Part shown: positions 45,175 through 51,825 of the stretch, piece by piece
Layout: every line of letters begins with the position of its first letter
Numbering within the stretch: position 1 is the stretch's first letter
NCBI GenBank assembly: GCA_002070945.1
Contig: MWEG01000101.1
Location: 1-51,825 of the forward strand
DNA length: 51,825 nucleotides
From: Lentisphaerae bacterium ADurb.Bin082
GTDB lineage: Bacteria; Verrucomicrobiota; Lentisphaeria; Oligosphaerales; Oligosphaeraceae
Reading direction: 5' to 3'
The notes under the pieces: generated by a model
What the model was told of the DNA's origin: nothing
The model's input: the letters and a program-made list of their open reading frames with translations, nothing else
Database searches by the model: none
Program-made: the position numbers and the translations under genes

Positions 45175-47196
45175 TTACGCTGGGGGCGTCGGCTCGGTCG
45201 AAGAAGCGTCGTTTTTCTCGTCGATTTGGAAGGGTTCGTAGGCGATGCCGTCGCCAGAGAAATATTTGCTGAACAGCTCGTAGTATTCGAGCCTGATGCC
45301 TTGAATCATGGCGACCATGCCTTCAAAGGCGATGACGATGATGTTGCCGAAGATGATGATGACAATGCTGAGTACGCCGCCGAGGGCGCCTTCGATGCGC
45401 ATGCTCTTGAGTACGCCGACAATGGAATAGATGGCGAAGCAGAGGGCGGCGTGGCTGATGGCGAAGGCGCCGACGCGGACGAATGAAACCGTGCCGCTGA
45501 TGTAGCCGGTGAGGGTTTCCATCAATTCGATGCAGGCCTCGATGATGATGTTGAGAATGCCTTCCTCCTCGTCATCGCTGTGGCGGCGTTTTTGGCGTCG
45601 GCGGACGATGAGCTGGATGGGGCCTTTGAGCAGGAGCACGACGAGCGGCAGCACGACCAGGCCGATGGCCCAGGGCGCCAGCTTGCCGGTGACCAGCAGG
45701 GTTATGCCGGCTCCCAGGGCGAACCAGTAGAACAGCAGCCCCAGCACCCCGAAGCGGTCGAAAACGCCCTCAAAGTAGCGCCGGGCGAGAAAACGATTGA
45801 TGATGTTGATGATGATGGCGACGCTGGTGAAGACGATGCCGACGCCGACGGCGGTGGCCAGCAGCTGGGTGATGTCGTTGGTGTTGAGCGGACTCAGCCA
45901 GAGAGGCGGCAGGATGTGGTGGTTTTCATAGCCGAAGACGCTGCCGTAGGCGAGTCCAAAGAGCGCTGCTGACAGTCCGCAGCCAATCAGCAGGCCGCCG
46001 GAATCACGCAGAAAAGCCGGTATTGACCGCTTGGTGCGGCGCAGCCAGAACCCGATGGCGGCGAGAACCGCGCCCTGGCCGAGGTCTCCGAACATGAACC
46101 CGAACAAAACGACAAAGGAAATGGCGACAAAGACGCTCGGGTCAATCTCGTTGTACTGGGGCAGGCCAAAGTTGGCGACCAGCATTTGGAAGGGACGCAG
46201 CCATGACCCGCCGCAGAATTGCACGGGGACGTCCTCCAGGCCGGCCTTGACTAGGATGTCGTCTTCGGCTTCGATGACCTCGACGACGCCGGTGCCGTCG
46301 GTGTTTTCCTCGACGAGTTTGCGAATGGCATCCACTTCCTTGCGCGGGGTCCAGCCTGAAATGCAGTAGAGCTGGGCAATGCGGCCGAAATGCTGCTGGG
46401 CTCGGCGCACGGCCAGCAGCCCGCGGAGTCGGCTGCGGATGGCCAGCAGGATGCCGCCGTATTCTTCGCTGAGCCGGATGACCTGGCGGCGGCATTCCTC
46501 GATGTTCCGGCGCAGCGTCTCCAGCTTGTCTTCCATTTGCTCCTGTGCGGCAGCGGCCGTATCTTCGGCGGTTTCAGGCGGTTCCACTGGCGTGAAGCCG
46601 AATTTGTTCAGCTCGTCCTCTACTGCCCAGCGGTTTTTGCGTGACGCGATGACGAGGACGTTGCCTTCCTGTCCGTCGGCCTGGACCAGTACGGCTCGGT
46701 CGCCCATGACGGTCGCCGCCCGCGGCAGCACCGAGGGCGCCAGTCGGCCAGTGACTAGATAGAAATGGGAGAGGTTGCGCAGGGCTTCCAGCTTGACCTG
46801 CTGGAGCGGATAGGTGGCCAGGATGGCGCTTTCCTGGGTGAGGCTGCCAGAGTCGCGGAGGAGTTGGCGAATGGCGTTGTCCTGCTCTTGGAAGCGGGAG
46901 AAAATCTTGGATAGGATGGCGGCGATGTCATCCTGGTTCAGTTCGCCAAGAGTCGGCGGCTCAGCTTCCGAGTCGACTCCCAGCGCCTCAATCAGCCGGT
47001 CGCAGCGGCTGATGAGGTTTTCGAGCGTACGCTCGTCTCTTTCCTGGTCGACCTCCTTGAGCAGCCGATCCTGGGATTGGCTGACCGCGTCGATCAAATG
47101 CACCAAGCCGCACTGCCCAAGGCGTCGCGTGAGTTCGGTGACGTGCTTGGCCAGAACCAGGATGTTGACTTTGCACATTTTGACGGGACGGAACAT
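45175..47196 (-). CDS. ntpI: V-type ATP synthase subunit I
   Basis: 673 residues. A soluble N-terminal half rich in coiled coil (about 1-330) is followed by a membrane half with seven or eight hydrophobic helices (from ISFVVLFGFMFGDLGQGAVL near residue 368). Subunit I holds the stator together and forms the ion channel against the K ring. The gap to the K gene is 105 nt, the largest in the operon. Confidence 0.95.
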   Translation of the reverse strand: MFRPVKMCKVNILVLAKHVTELTRRLGQCGLVHLIDAVSQSQDRLLKEVDQERDERTLENLISRCDRLIEALGVDSEAEPPTLGELNQDDIAAILSKIFSRFQEQDNAIRQLLRDSGSLTQESAILATYPLQQVKLEALRNLSHFYLVTGRLAPSVLPRAATVMGDRAVLVQADGQEGNVLVIASRKNRWAVEDELNKFGFTPVEPPETAEDTAAAAQEQMEDKLETLRRNIEECRRQVIRLSEEYGGILLAIRSRLRGLLAVRRAQQHFGRIAQLYCISGWTPRKEVDAIRKLVEENTDGTGVVEVIEAEDDILVKAGLEDVPVQFCGGSWLRPFQMLVANFGLPQYNEIDPSVFVAISFVVLFGFMFGDLGQGAVLAAIGFWLRRTKRSIPAFLRDSGGLLIGCGLSAALFGLAYGSVFGYENHHILPPLWLSPLNTNDITQLLATAVGVGIVFTSVAIIINIINRFLARRYFEGVFDRFGVLGLLFYWFALGAGITLLVTGKLAPWAIGLVVLPLVVLLLKGPIQLIVRRRQKRRHSDDEEEGILNIIIEACIELMETLTGYISGTVSFVRVGAFAISHAALCFAIYSIVGVLKSMRIEGALGGVLSIVIIIFGNIIVIAFEGMVAMIQGIRLEYYELFSKYFSGDGIAYEPFQIDEKNDASSTEPTPPA

Positions 47197-47198
47197 GG

Positions 47199-48227
47199 TC
47201 AGGCTCCAATCATCATGTCGCGCATGTCGCGGGACGGGATGCCGAAGTGGACGCCCTCGAAGACCCGGCTCAGGTTGAGGGTTTCCGAACGCAGCAGAAA
47301 AGGATAGGCGGCGATGGACAGCGCCGGCCGGTCGAAATTGCGGAACAGCAGCAGGGCGTCCTGGAACATGGCGTTCCAGAGCGTATTCTCGCTCAAATAC
47401 AAGTCTGCTGTGACAAAGGGTTCCAGCAGGGCTTGGAAACGGCGCGGGAGATGCCGGACAACGTCGAGATGAGACGGGAGCGTGGCGAGTGCGTCAAGAA
47501 ATGTCACTGGGAGGGCGTCGCCGTCCTGAATCCACAGGGTACTCATGCGCTCCAGCGGCAGGTGGTAGGTTCTGACGTTGCGCAGCAGCATGCAGAGGTT
47601 GACGATGTCAATTTCGCGGCGAACGAGTCGGCATAGCTCACTGCGGACGTCGAGGGTGGCGGCGCGGGCGCGGGCCAGGAGGTTGGCATAGAAAAGCTGG
47701 TCGACGGCGCATTCGGCGGCCATGATGTCAAGGCTGTCATTCAACTCTCGGATGATGGCGCTAAGCGGTTCGGCGTCCTGCTCATTGGCCAGGGGCAGCC
47801 GGCTGAGAAAGGCGTCGACATCTTCGGTCTTGAGCAGCGCCGAGGTCGGGAACTCCGGCAGCCAGGGCAGCTCGACCAGCAGTGCCGTGATGTCAGCCTC
47901 GAGTTCTGGAAGAAAGCGATAATTGAGGATGGTTTTGAGGTTTTCGTAATAGACCCGGGCGATGAGGGCGTCATAGAACGCCGCCATTCGTCGGCCGAGT
48001 TGGTCGCGGATGCTGTTGAGGATGGCCATCTCGCGCTTGATCAGTTCCTTGTGGAAGCTGTCACGGCGTGTTTCAGCAAACCCCAGGGCTGTTAGTTCGC
48101 GCTGCAAGTTTTCGACGGTGGTGCTTTTAATCAGGCGTTGGAGAGCGTCGCCGCGGATGGCGTTCGCCCACATGCCGTGCAGCTTGGTGAAGATGAAGTC
48201 ATGGCTGACATTGATGAGCGGCTTCAC
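47199..48227 (-). CDS. ntpC: V-type ATP synthase subunit C
   Basis: 342 residues, the adaptor that connects the central shaft to the K ring. Contains the helical repeats of the family (AFYDALIARVYYENLKTILNYRF and FVTADLYLSENTLWNAMFQD). It overlaps the G/H-like stalk gene by 4 nt and is 2 nt from subunit I, so translation is tightly coupled. Confidence 0.9.
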   Translation of the reverse strand: MKPLINVSHDFIFTKLHGMWANAIRGDALQRLIKSTTVENLQRELTALGFAETRRDSFHKELIKREMAILNSIRDQLGRRMAAFYDALIARVYYENLKTILNYRFLPELEADITALLVELPWLPEFPTSALLKTEDVDAFLSRLPLANEQDAEPLSAIIRELNDSLDIMAAECAVDQLFYANLLARARAATLDVRSELCRLVRREIDIVNLCMLLRNVRTYHLPLERMSTLWIQDGDALPVTFLDALATLPSHLDVVRHLPRRFQALLEPFVTADLYLSENTLWNAMFQDALLLFRNFDRPALSIAAYPFLLRSETLNLSRVFEGVHFGIPSRDMRDMMIGA

Positions 48228-48541
48228 TGTTTTACTCCGAGCAGGGCCTGGCGGACTGCGGGCAGGCGCTTGGCGATGGCCTCCTGGAATTCCTGGAGGC
48301 GTCCCTGCATTTCCTGGTCAGCGGCGGCCAGGCGGGCCTTTTTGTCGTCCATGGCCTGTTCCAGGCGTTGCTGGAGAAAGCCCTCGACAACGGCGGCGAG
48401 TTCGCTTTGGGCCTTAGCCGTCAGGTCGTTGGCGTCACGGCGGCCATCCTCAAGGATGCGCTCAGCCTGCTGGGTCGCATCGCGCGCCATCTGGTCAGCC
48501 TGCGCCTCGACGGCCAGCATTCTTTTCAGAATGTCATCCAT
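48224..48541 (-). CDS. V-type ATP synthase G/H-like peripheral stalk subunit
   Basis: 105 residues from ATG 48541; almost entirely one amphipathic helix with Ala, Gln, Glu and Arg, as expected for the heterodimeric partner of subunit E. First ATPase gene of the operon, directly ahead of subunit C. Confidence 0.85.
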   Translation of the reverse strand: MDDILKRMLAVEAQADQMARDATQQAERILEDGRRDANDLTAKAQSELAAVVEGFLQQRLEQAMDDKKARLAAADQEMQGRLQEFQEAIAKRLPAVRQALLGVKQ

Positions 48542-48611
48542 AAATAAAGTACGTGTTCTCTTTGGGCCGTCATCCTCCTGATGAAGGCGGCTGCGGCCTG
48601 GGCTGGGAGGG

Positions 48612-49067
48612 TTATTCCTCGTGTTTGATGATTTCAATCACTTGTTGGGGTGTCTTAGCCTGGCGAATTTTGTCAATGACGCCATGGATGGCGAATATGC
48701 GGGAAATTTCCGCCAGGGCCCGGATGTGCGGCCCGGGATTCCCCATCTCCGCGAAGATCGTGATGACGACGTAGACCGGCGCACCGTCGAGGGAGTCATA
48801 ATCAATACCTTTCTTAGACACTCCGATGGCGATCAAGATGCCGGTGGCCTCAGCCAGCTTGCCATGCGGCAGTCCGAGCCAGCGCGAAATGCCGGTCGTC
48901 ATCTTGGCCTCGCGCTCCAACAGGGTGGCGACGGCAGACTCACGGTCGGTGATCTGGCCGTTGTCGACGAATAGCTGGACCATTTCCTCGAACAGCTCTT
49001 CCTTGTCTTGTGCCTTGACATCCAACTTCACCAGGGATGGCGATAGGATTTCTGATATTCTAATCAT
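48612..49067 (-). CDS. PTS EIIA domain protein (PtsN/fructose type)
   Basis: 151 residues from ATG 49067. The phosphorylation site is in RWLGLPHGK, with H68 as phosphoacceptor; the EREAKMTTGI, IAIGVSKKGIDYDSLDG and VIDKIRQAKTPQQVIEIIK segments are typical. No PTS membrane component is encoded here. It is 70 nt upstream of the first ATPase gene on the same strand, so it may be cotranscribed and could couple PTS phosphorylation state to the ATPase, which is inference. Confidence 0.92.
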   Translation of the reverse strand: MIRISEILSPSLVKLDVKAQDKEELFEEMVQLFVDNGQITDRESAVATLLEREAKMTTGISRWLGLPHGKLAEATGILIAIGVSKKGIDYDSLDGAPVYVVITIFAEMGNPGPHIRALAEISRIFAIHGVIDKIRQAKTPQQVIEIIKHEE

Positions 49068-49121
49068 CTCAAGCCTGCCCTTTGCAACAGGTTTCCTGCC
49101 ACAGCCGCCATGCGTCGGCAA

Positions 49122-49476
49122 AAATTACACGGTATGATATACTATATCTCTGTTTATGGAAAAAACGAAGCGCGACTTGAGGAAAAAATGGCAATACCCT
49201 TACTTGGTTGACATTTTGATGGTTGTGGCTTGCCTCCCCGCCGTGCGGCGAGGGCTTGGCGGCCAGCAAGGCATGGCTCTTGCGAGGTGGCTCGAAAAGC
49301 CGCCTAAGCTGCGCTTGACGCTCTGGGGCAATATATCGTGGCGACAATTCCTGGGCTTCTTTACGACGCATTGGCGCACCCCGTGTTTTGCTTTTGCGGT
49401 TGAGGCGTTATGTTAAGGCCATCTGCTTTTGGGTTGCCGCCGCAGGAATTGCTGGCGAGGGAGGAAGTTTCTTATA
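49122..49476. other. 355-nt gap with AT-rich promoter-like DNA and two stable hairpins
   Basis: No convincing protein is seen. TATGATATACTATATC near 49134-49150 has -10-like boxes on both strands. Two hairpins follow: 49236-49254 (7 bp with one bulged A, 4-nt loop) and 49285-49305 (8-bp stem AGGTGGCT/AGCCGCCT, loop CGAAA, whose single T-G pair is a valid wobble only on the plus strand). This could be a structured leader or small RNA. The strong GGAGG near 49459 belongs to the PHP gene. Confidence 0.35.
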
Positions 49477-50352
49477 ATGATTGACTTGCATTGTCACAGC
49501 ACGGCGTCGGACGGCACCTTGACGCCGGCGGAACTCGTTGACGCCGCCATGACCTCTGGTTTGCAGGCGGTTGCATTGACCGACCATGACACTACCGACG
49601 GCCTGGATGAATTTCTGGCCGCCGCGGCTGACAAGCCGGATTTCCTCGCCATTCCTGGCATTGAGCTGTCGTGCCAGGCGTCAACCGGGGACAACTGCCA
49701 CATCGTCGGCCTTTTTGTCGATCCCAGTTGTCCTGAGCTGATCGCCTTGACGGCGCAGATCAGGGCCCGGCGTGACGAGCGCAATGTCAGGATGTTGGCT
49801 CGTCTGGTGGAATTGGGCATGCCGTTGACTATGGAGGAGGTCGTGGCTTGCAGTGGCGGCGATGTGATTGGGCGGCCGCATTTTGCCCAGGCCCTGATTG
49901 CGCGCGGGTACTGCCGGAATCCGCGGGAGGCGTTCCAGAATTTGCTGGGGCGCGGCCGCCCGGCGTATTCTGGGCGGACGCCGGTTCCGGCGGCTGAGTG
50001 CTTGGCAGTGCTGCGGCAAGCCTCGGCAGTGACGGTCTGGGCTCATCCGATGACGTGCTGCGCGATGACGACAACGCGCTGCCGCAAGGTCGTCCAAGAA
50101 CTCCAGGCCAATGGACTGGATGGGATTGAGGCCTATTATACCGACCACACTGGAACCCAGACGCAGGCGGTGCTGGACATTGCCCGGGAGAACGGCCTCC
50201 TAGTCAGCGGCGGTTCCGATTTTCATGGGACGAATCTGCCGGACATTGCCTTGGGCCGCGGCCGCGGAAACGGATTCATGGTTCCGGCTAAGCTGCTGCC
50301 GCCGATTTGCGAGCGGGCTGGACGGGCGCTGGCCAAACCGGCGCACCCCTGA
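49477..50352 (+). CDS. PHP-domain phosphoesterase (YciV/TrpH-like)
   Basis: 291 residues from ATG 49477 with GGAGG upstream. PHP metal motifs: HCHSTASDG (H5, H7 and D12), TDHDTTDG, IPGIELSC, and HP near residue 188 (WAHPM), then SGGSDFHG. The family hydrolyses 3',5'-bisphosphonucleotides or trims small RNA/DNA 5' ends. Single gene on the plus strand. Confidence 0.9.
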   Translation: MIDLHCHSTASDGTLTPAELVDAAMTSGLQAVALTDHDTTDGLDEFLAAAADKPDFLAIPGIELSCQASTGDNCHIVGLFVDPSCPELIALTAQIRARRDERNVRMLARLVELGMPLTMEEVVACSGGDVIGRPHFAQALIARGYCRNPREAFQNLLGRGRPAYSGRTPVPAAECLAVLRQASAVTVWAHPMTCCAMTTTRCRKVVQELQANGLDGIEAYYTDHTGTQTQAVLDIARENGLLVSGGSDFHGTNLPDIALGRGRGNGFMVPAKLLPPICERAGRALAKPAHP

Positions 50353-50365
50353 ACGCCAGCCGCAG

Positions 50366-50414
50366 AAAAAGCAAGACCGCCGGGCTGCGGCTCTGCGGCG
50401 GCGCACGGCGGTCT
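50366..50414 (-). terminator. Intrinsic terminator of the 159-residue gene
   Basis: Minus strand: 9-bp stem AGACCGCCG/CGGCGGTCT around a GC-rich inner region, then TGCTTTTTC. It lies about 50 nt after the stop at 50463. Confidence 0.75.
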
Positions 50415-50462
50415 CAGGAAACAGCGCAAATAGTGCGCGAGCGTGTCGTCCCAGTCGATTTT

Positions 50463-50942
50463 TCAGCGGCGGCGGGCGTTGATGCTTTCCATGTCCCCCT
50501 CGGCATTCAGGAAGAAGGGGCACTTCTGGGGATTGTCGCAGCAGGCCCGGTAGGCGATGTTGAGGTCGACGTAGCGGTAGGGCATGGTCAAGCCATTCTG
50601 CTTAGCCACTTTCAAGCCGAAATTCTTGATCGCGCCGCAGTCACCGGCGATGCCGTCATATTCCGGGACTAGGTTGCCATCCGGGCCAACCTGGGTCGAC
50701 ATGATCCGCTTGACCTCGAATTTCGGGGCGTAGCGGCAGGCTATGTGGTTGTGAATGGCCGTAATGATGTCAGCACTGGCAGCGTTGGCAGCCCATTCAG
50801 GAGGCTCGGTGGGACGGCCTTCATAGACCTGGCGGTTTTTGGGCCGGGAAATGGTGGCGTTGTTGGCGTTTGGATTGACGATGACCGGGGGAGCAGGTTT
50901 CTTTTTGCCGAAAAGGGCAAGAATGGAATCAATGAAGGACAT
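50463..50942 (-). CDS. Hypothetical protein, 159 residues, cysteine-containing
   Basis: Family not recognised. Visible features: a short hydrophobic start (FIDSILALFG) too brief for a signal peptide, a Pro/Asn-rich linker (to about residue 45), then a conserved-looking domain with AIHNHIACRYAPKFEVKRIM, GDCGAIKNFGLKVA and RACCDNPQKCPFF. Five cysteines fall in the second half. It has its own promoter (51022-51049) and terminator, so it is a single-gene unit. Confidence 0.7.
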   Translation of the reverse strand: MSFIDSILALFGKKKPAPPVIVNPNANNATISRPKNRQVYEGRPTEPPEWAANAASADIITAIHNHIACRYAPKFEVKRIMSTQVGPDGNLVPEYDGIAGDCGAIKNFGLKVAKQNGLTMPYRYVDLNIAYRACCDNPQKCPFFLNAEGDMESINARRR

Positions 50943-51021
50943 GTTTTTACCTGTGGCGGTTGATTCGGGATGCTTGGCTATGATCCCTTTCCGTGGTCGT
51001 TTTTCTTAGCTAATGACTTGT

Positions 51022-51049
51022 TTTATAGTTCCAAAATATACCATGACAA
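51022..51049 (-). promoter_or_regulatory. Sigma-70-type promoter of the 159-residue gene
   Basis: Minus strand: TTGTCA (51044-51049) and TATAAA (51022-51027), 16 bp apart, about 80 nt before the start at 50942. Confidence 0.65.
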
Positions 51050-51130
51050 AGGCGCAAATCAACCCCGGTGCGCGGAGATCAGCGCATTTTGCCGCCGGCT
51101 GCAAATGTGGCCGCCGCCAGCTTGGTTTTA

Positions 51131-51825
51131 TCATTCGTCGGCGTATAAGTCCAATGCTTGAGCCAGGGTTTGGAGGTGGGTGCGGATGCGGGTGGTGTTG
51201 CGTTCTCCGAGGCGCAGGAAGAGCTTCTGGGCGTCGTTGAGGGCTTCCAGCTCAGGATTCTGCCATTGGCAGAACGTGCCGTCCCTGTCTATGGCGACTA
51301 GGCGGGCGTCGTCTTTGACGACGGGGGTGCTGAGGATGACGGTGCAAGCGGAGGTGAGAAGTTCCCGGAACTGGCGGCCGCGGTAGCCGAGTTTGTTCAG
51401 GGCTTCCTGCAGGGCCGGCTCCAGGCGCGGATAGAGCTTGGCAACGGCGTCGGGGTCCAAGGAGCAGAAGACATCTATGGCGAAGTCATAGCGGGCGGCT
51501 GCGGCCGGCGCGATGACCCAGGCGTCGCCGCCGTCCTTGGCGCGGACTGCTGAGAAAGCCTGTTTGGAGCGGAGGAAGTCAGCGGCGCCGAGCGGTCGGT
51601 CGCCCTGGCTGATGTCGTCCAACATGCGCACGAAGCGGACGATGATGTCCGACTGCTTGAGCCATGTCATCCAGAGTGGATTCGTACTCAGGTGGCCGGC
51701 TAGGGTGGTCAGGGTTTGCGTGGCCAGTTGCAGGGTCAGGGGCGGTGGCGGGGGGGCTTCCTGCTTGGCGGCGGTGGCGTTGTCTGGTGGGGTCGTCAGA
51801 ACTGTCGGTTCGAGTTCGGGGGTGG
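51131..51825 (-). CDS. DUF3014-family protein, N-terminus outside the window
   Basis: Matches DUF3014 (PF11219): ADFLRSKQAFSAV, ARYDFAIDVFCSLD, LYPRLEPALQEALNKLGYRGRQF and ENPELEALNDAQKLFLRLG-like elements (here QNPELEALNDAQKLFLRLG). The open frame continues past the first ATG (51670) through a Pro/Ala/Thr-rich linker (five Pro in a row) to the right edge, so the real start and the usual N-terminal membrane helix lie outside. Function unknown; probably a periplasmic protein anchored in the inner membrane. Confidence 0.8.
   Translation of the reverse strand, partial: TPELEPTVLTTPPDNATAAKQEAPPPPPLTLQLATQTLTTLAGHLSTNPLWMTWLKQSDIIVRFVRMLDDISQGDRPLGAADFLRSKQAFSAVRAKDGGDAWVIAPAAAARYDFAIDVFCSLDPDAVAKLYPRLEPALQEALNKLGYRGRQFRELLTSACTVILSTPVVKDDARLVAIDRDGTFCQWQNPELEALNDAQKLFLRLGERNTTRIRTHLQTLAQALDLYADE

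Noticed and set aside
49156..49416. 86-codon plus-strand open frame
   Set aside because: No ribosome site and no domain; the stretch is better explained by hairpins.

Overview
This window reads as a piece of a moderately GC-rich bacterial chromosome, most likely from the Lentisphaerae (Victivallis/Oligosphaera relatives) or another PVC-group lineage. The assignment rests on a complete V-type rather than F-type ATPase operon, glycoside hydrolases of the GHL6 and DUF5696/GH101-like kinds, a MacAB-TolC-like exporter with a Gram-negative outer-membrane component, an omega-type rpoZ next to adk, and intergenic arrays of short repeats. It is inference from gene content, not from a marker-gene search. 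About 50 coding regions are visible, mostly on the minus strand, with short gaps and several 4-bp overlaps. No rRNA, tRNA, transposase or CRISPR array was recognised.

Layout, left to right. 1-3155 (minus): acpS, a neutral-ceramidase-like protein and an RdgC-like protein, preceded by a three-hairpin dispersed repeat and by heptanucleotide arrays. 3602-10548 (minus): a tripartite export operon (TolC-like lipoprotein, HlyD/MacA adaptor, ABC ATPase, MacB-type permease) ending in an aldo/keto reductase. 10748-12970 (minus): a 740-residue protein built from three QueG/reductive-dehalogenase-like units, closed by an intrinsic terminator. 13173-20602 is an accessory island: a decayed AraC-type regulator copy, a plus-strand sugar-acid cluster (DHDPS-family lyase, SDR, IlvD/Edd dehydratase), a glycoside hydrolase and the intact AraC paralogue. 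20635-23616: a presequence-protease-like M16C peptidase.

23692-28774 (minus) is the core alpha operon: rpoZ, adk, map, infA, rpmJ, rpsM, rpsK, rpoA, rplQ. secY and rpsD are absent, and bL17 carries an Ala/Glu/Pro repeat tail. mnmA (plus) and a solitary VapB-type antitoxin follow, then pgi. 32475-38975 (minus) holds a creatininase-family amidohydrolase, the alpha and beta E1 subunits of a 2-oxoacid dehydrogenase, an AAC(3)-family acetyltransferase, CutC and a GHL6 glycoside hydrolase. 39038-39571 is a UspA protein. 39772-49067 is the V-ATPase operon in the order PTS-EIIA, G/H-like, C, I, K, F, E, A, B, D (read on the minus strand). The right end has a PHP phosphoesterase, an unrecognised 159-residue protein with its own promoter and terminator, and a DUF3014 protein that runs off the edge.

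The main points for a second look are the three-unit iron-sulfur protein, the three-hairpin element whose first stem differs by compensating changes between its two copies, the AraC duplication in which one copy was broken by a 248-bp deletion while its promoter survived, the PTS EIIA protein at the head of the V-ATPase operon, and the IlvD/Edd dehydratase that appears to lack one cluster cysteine.
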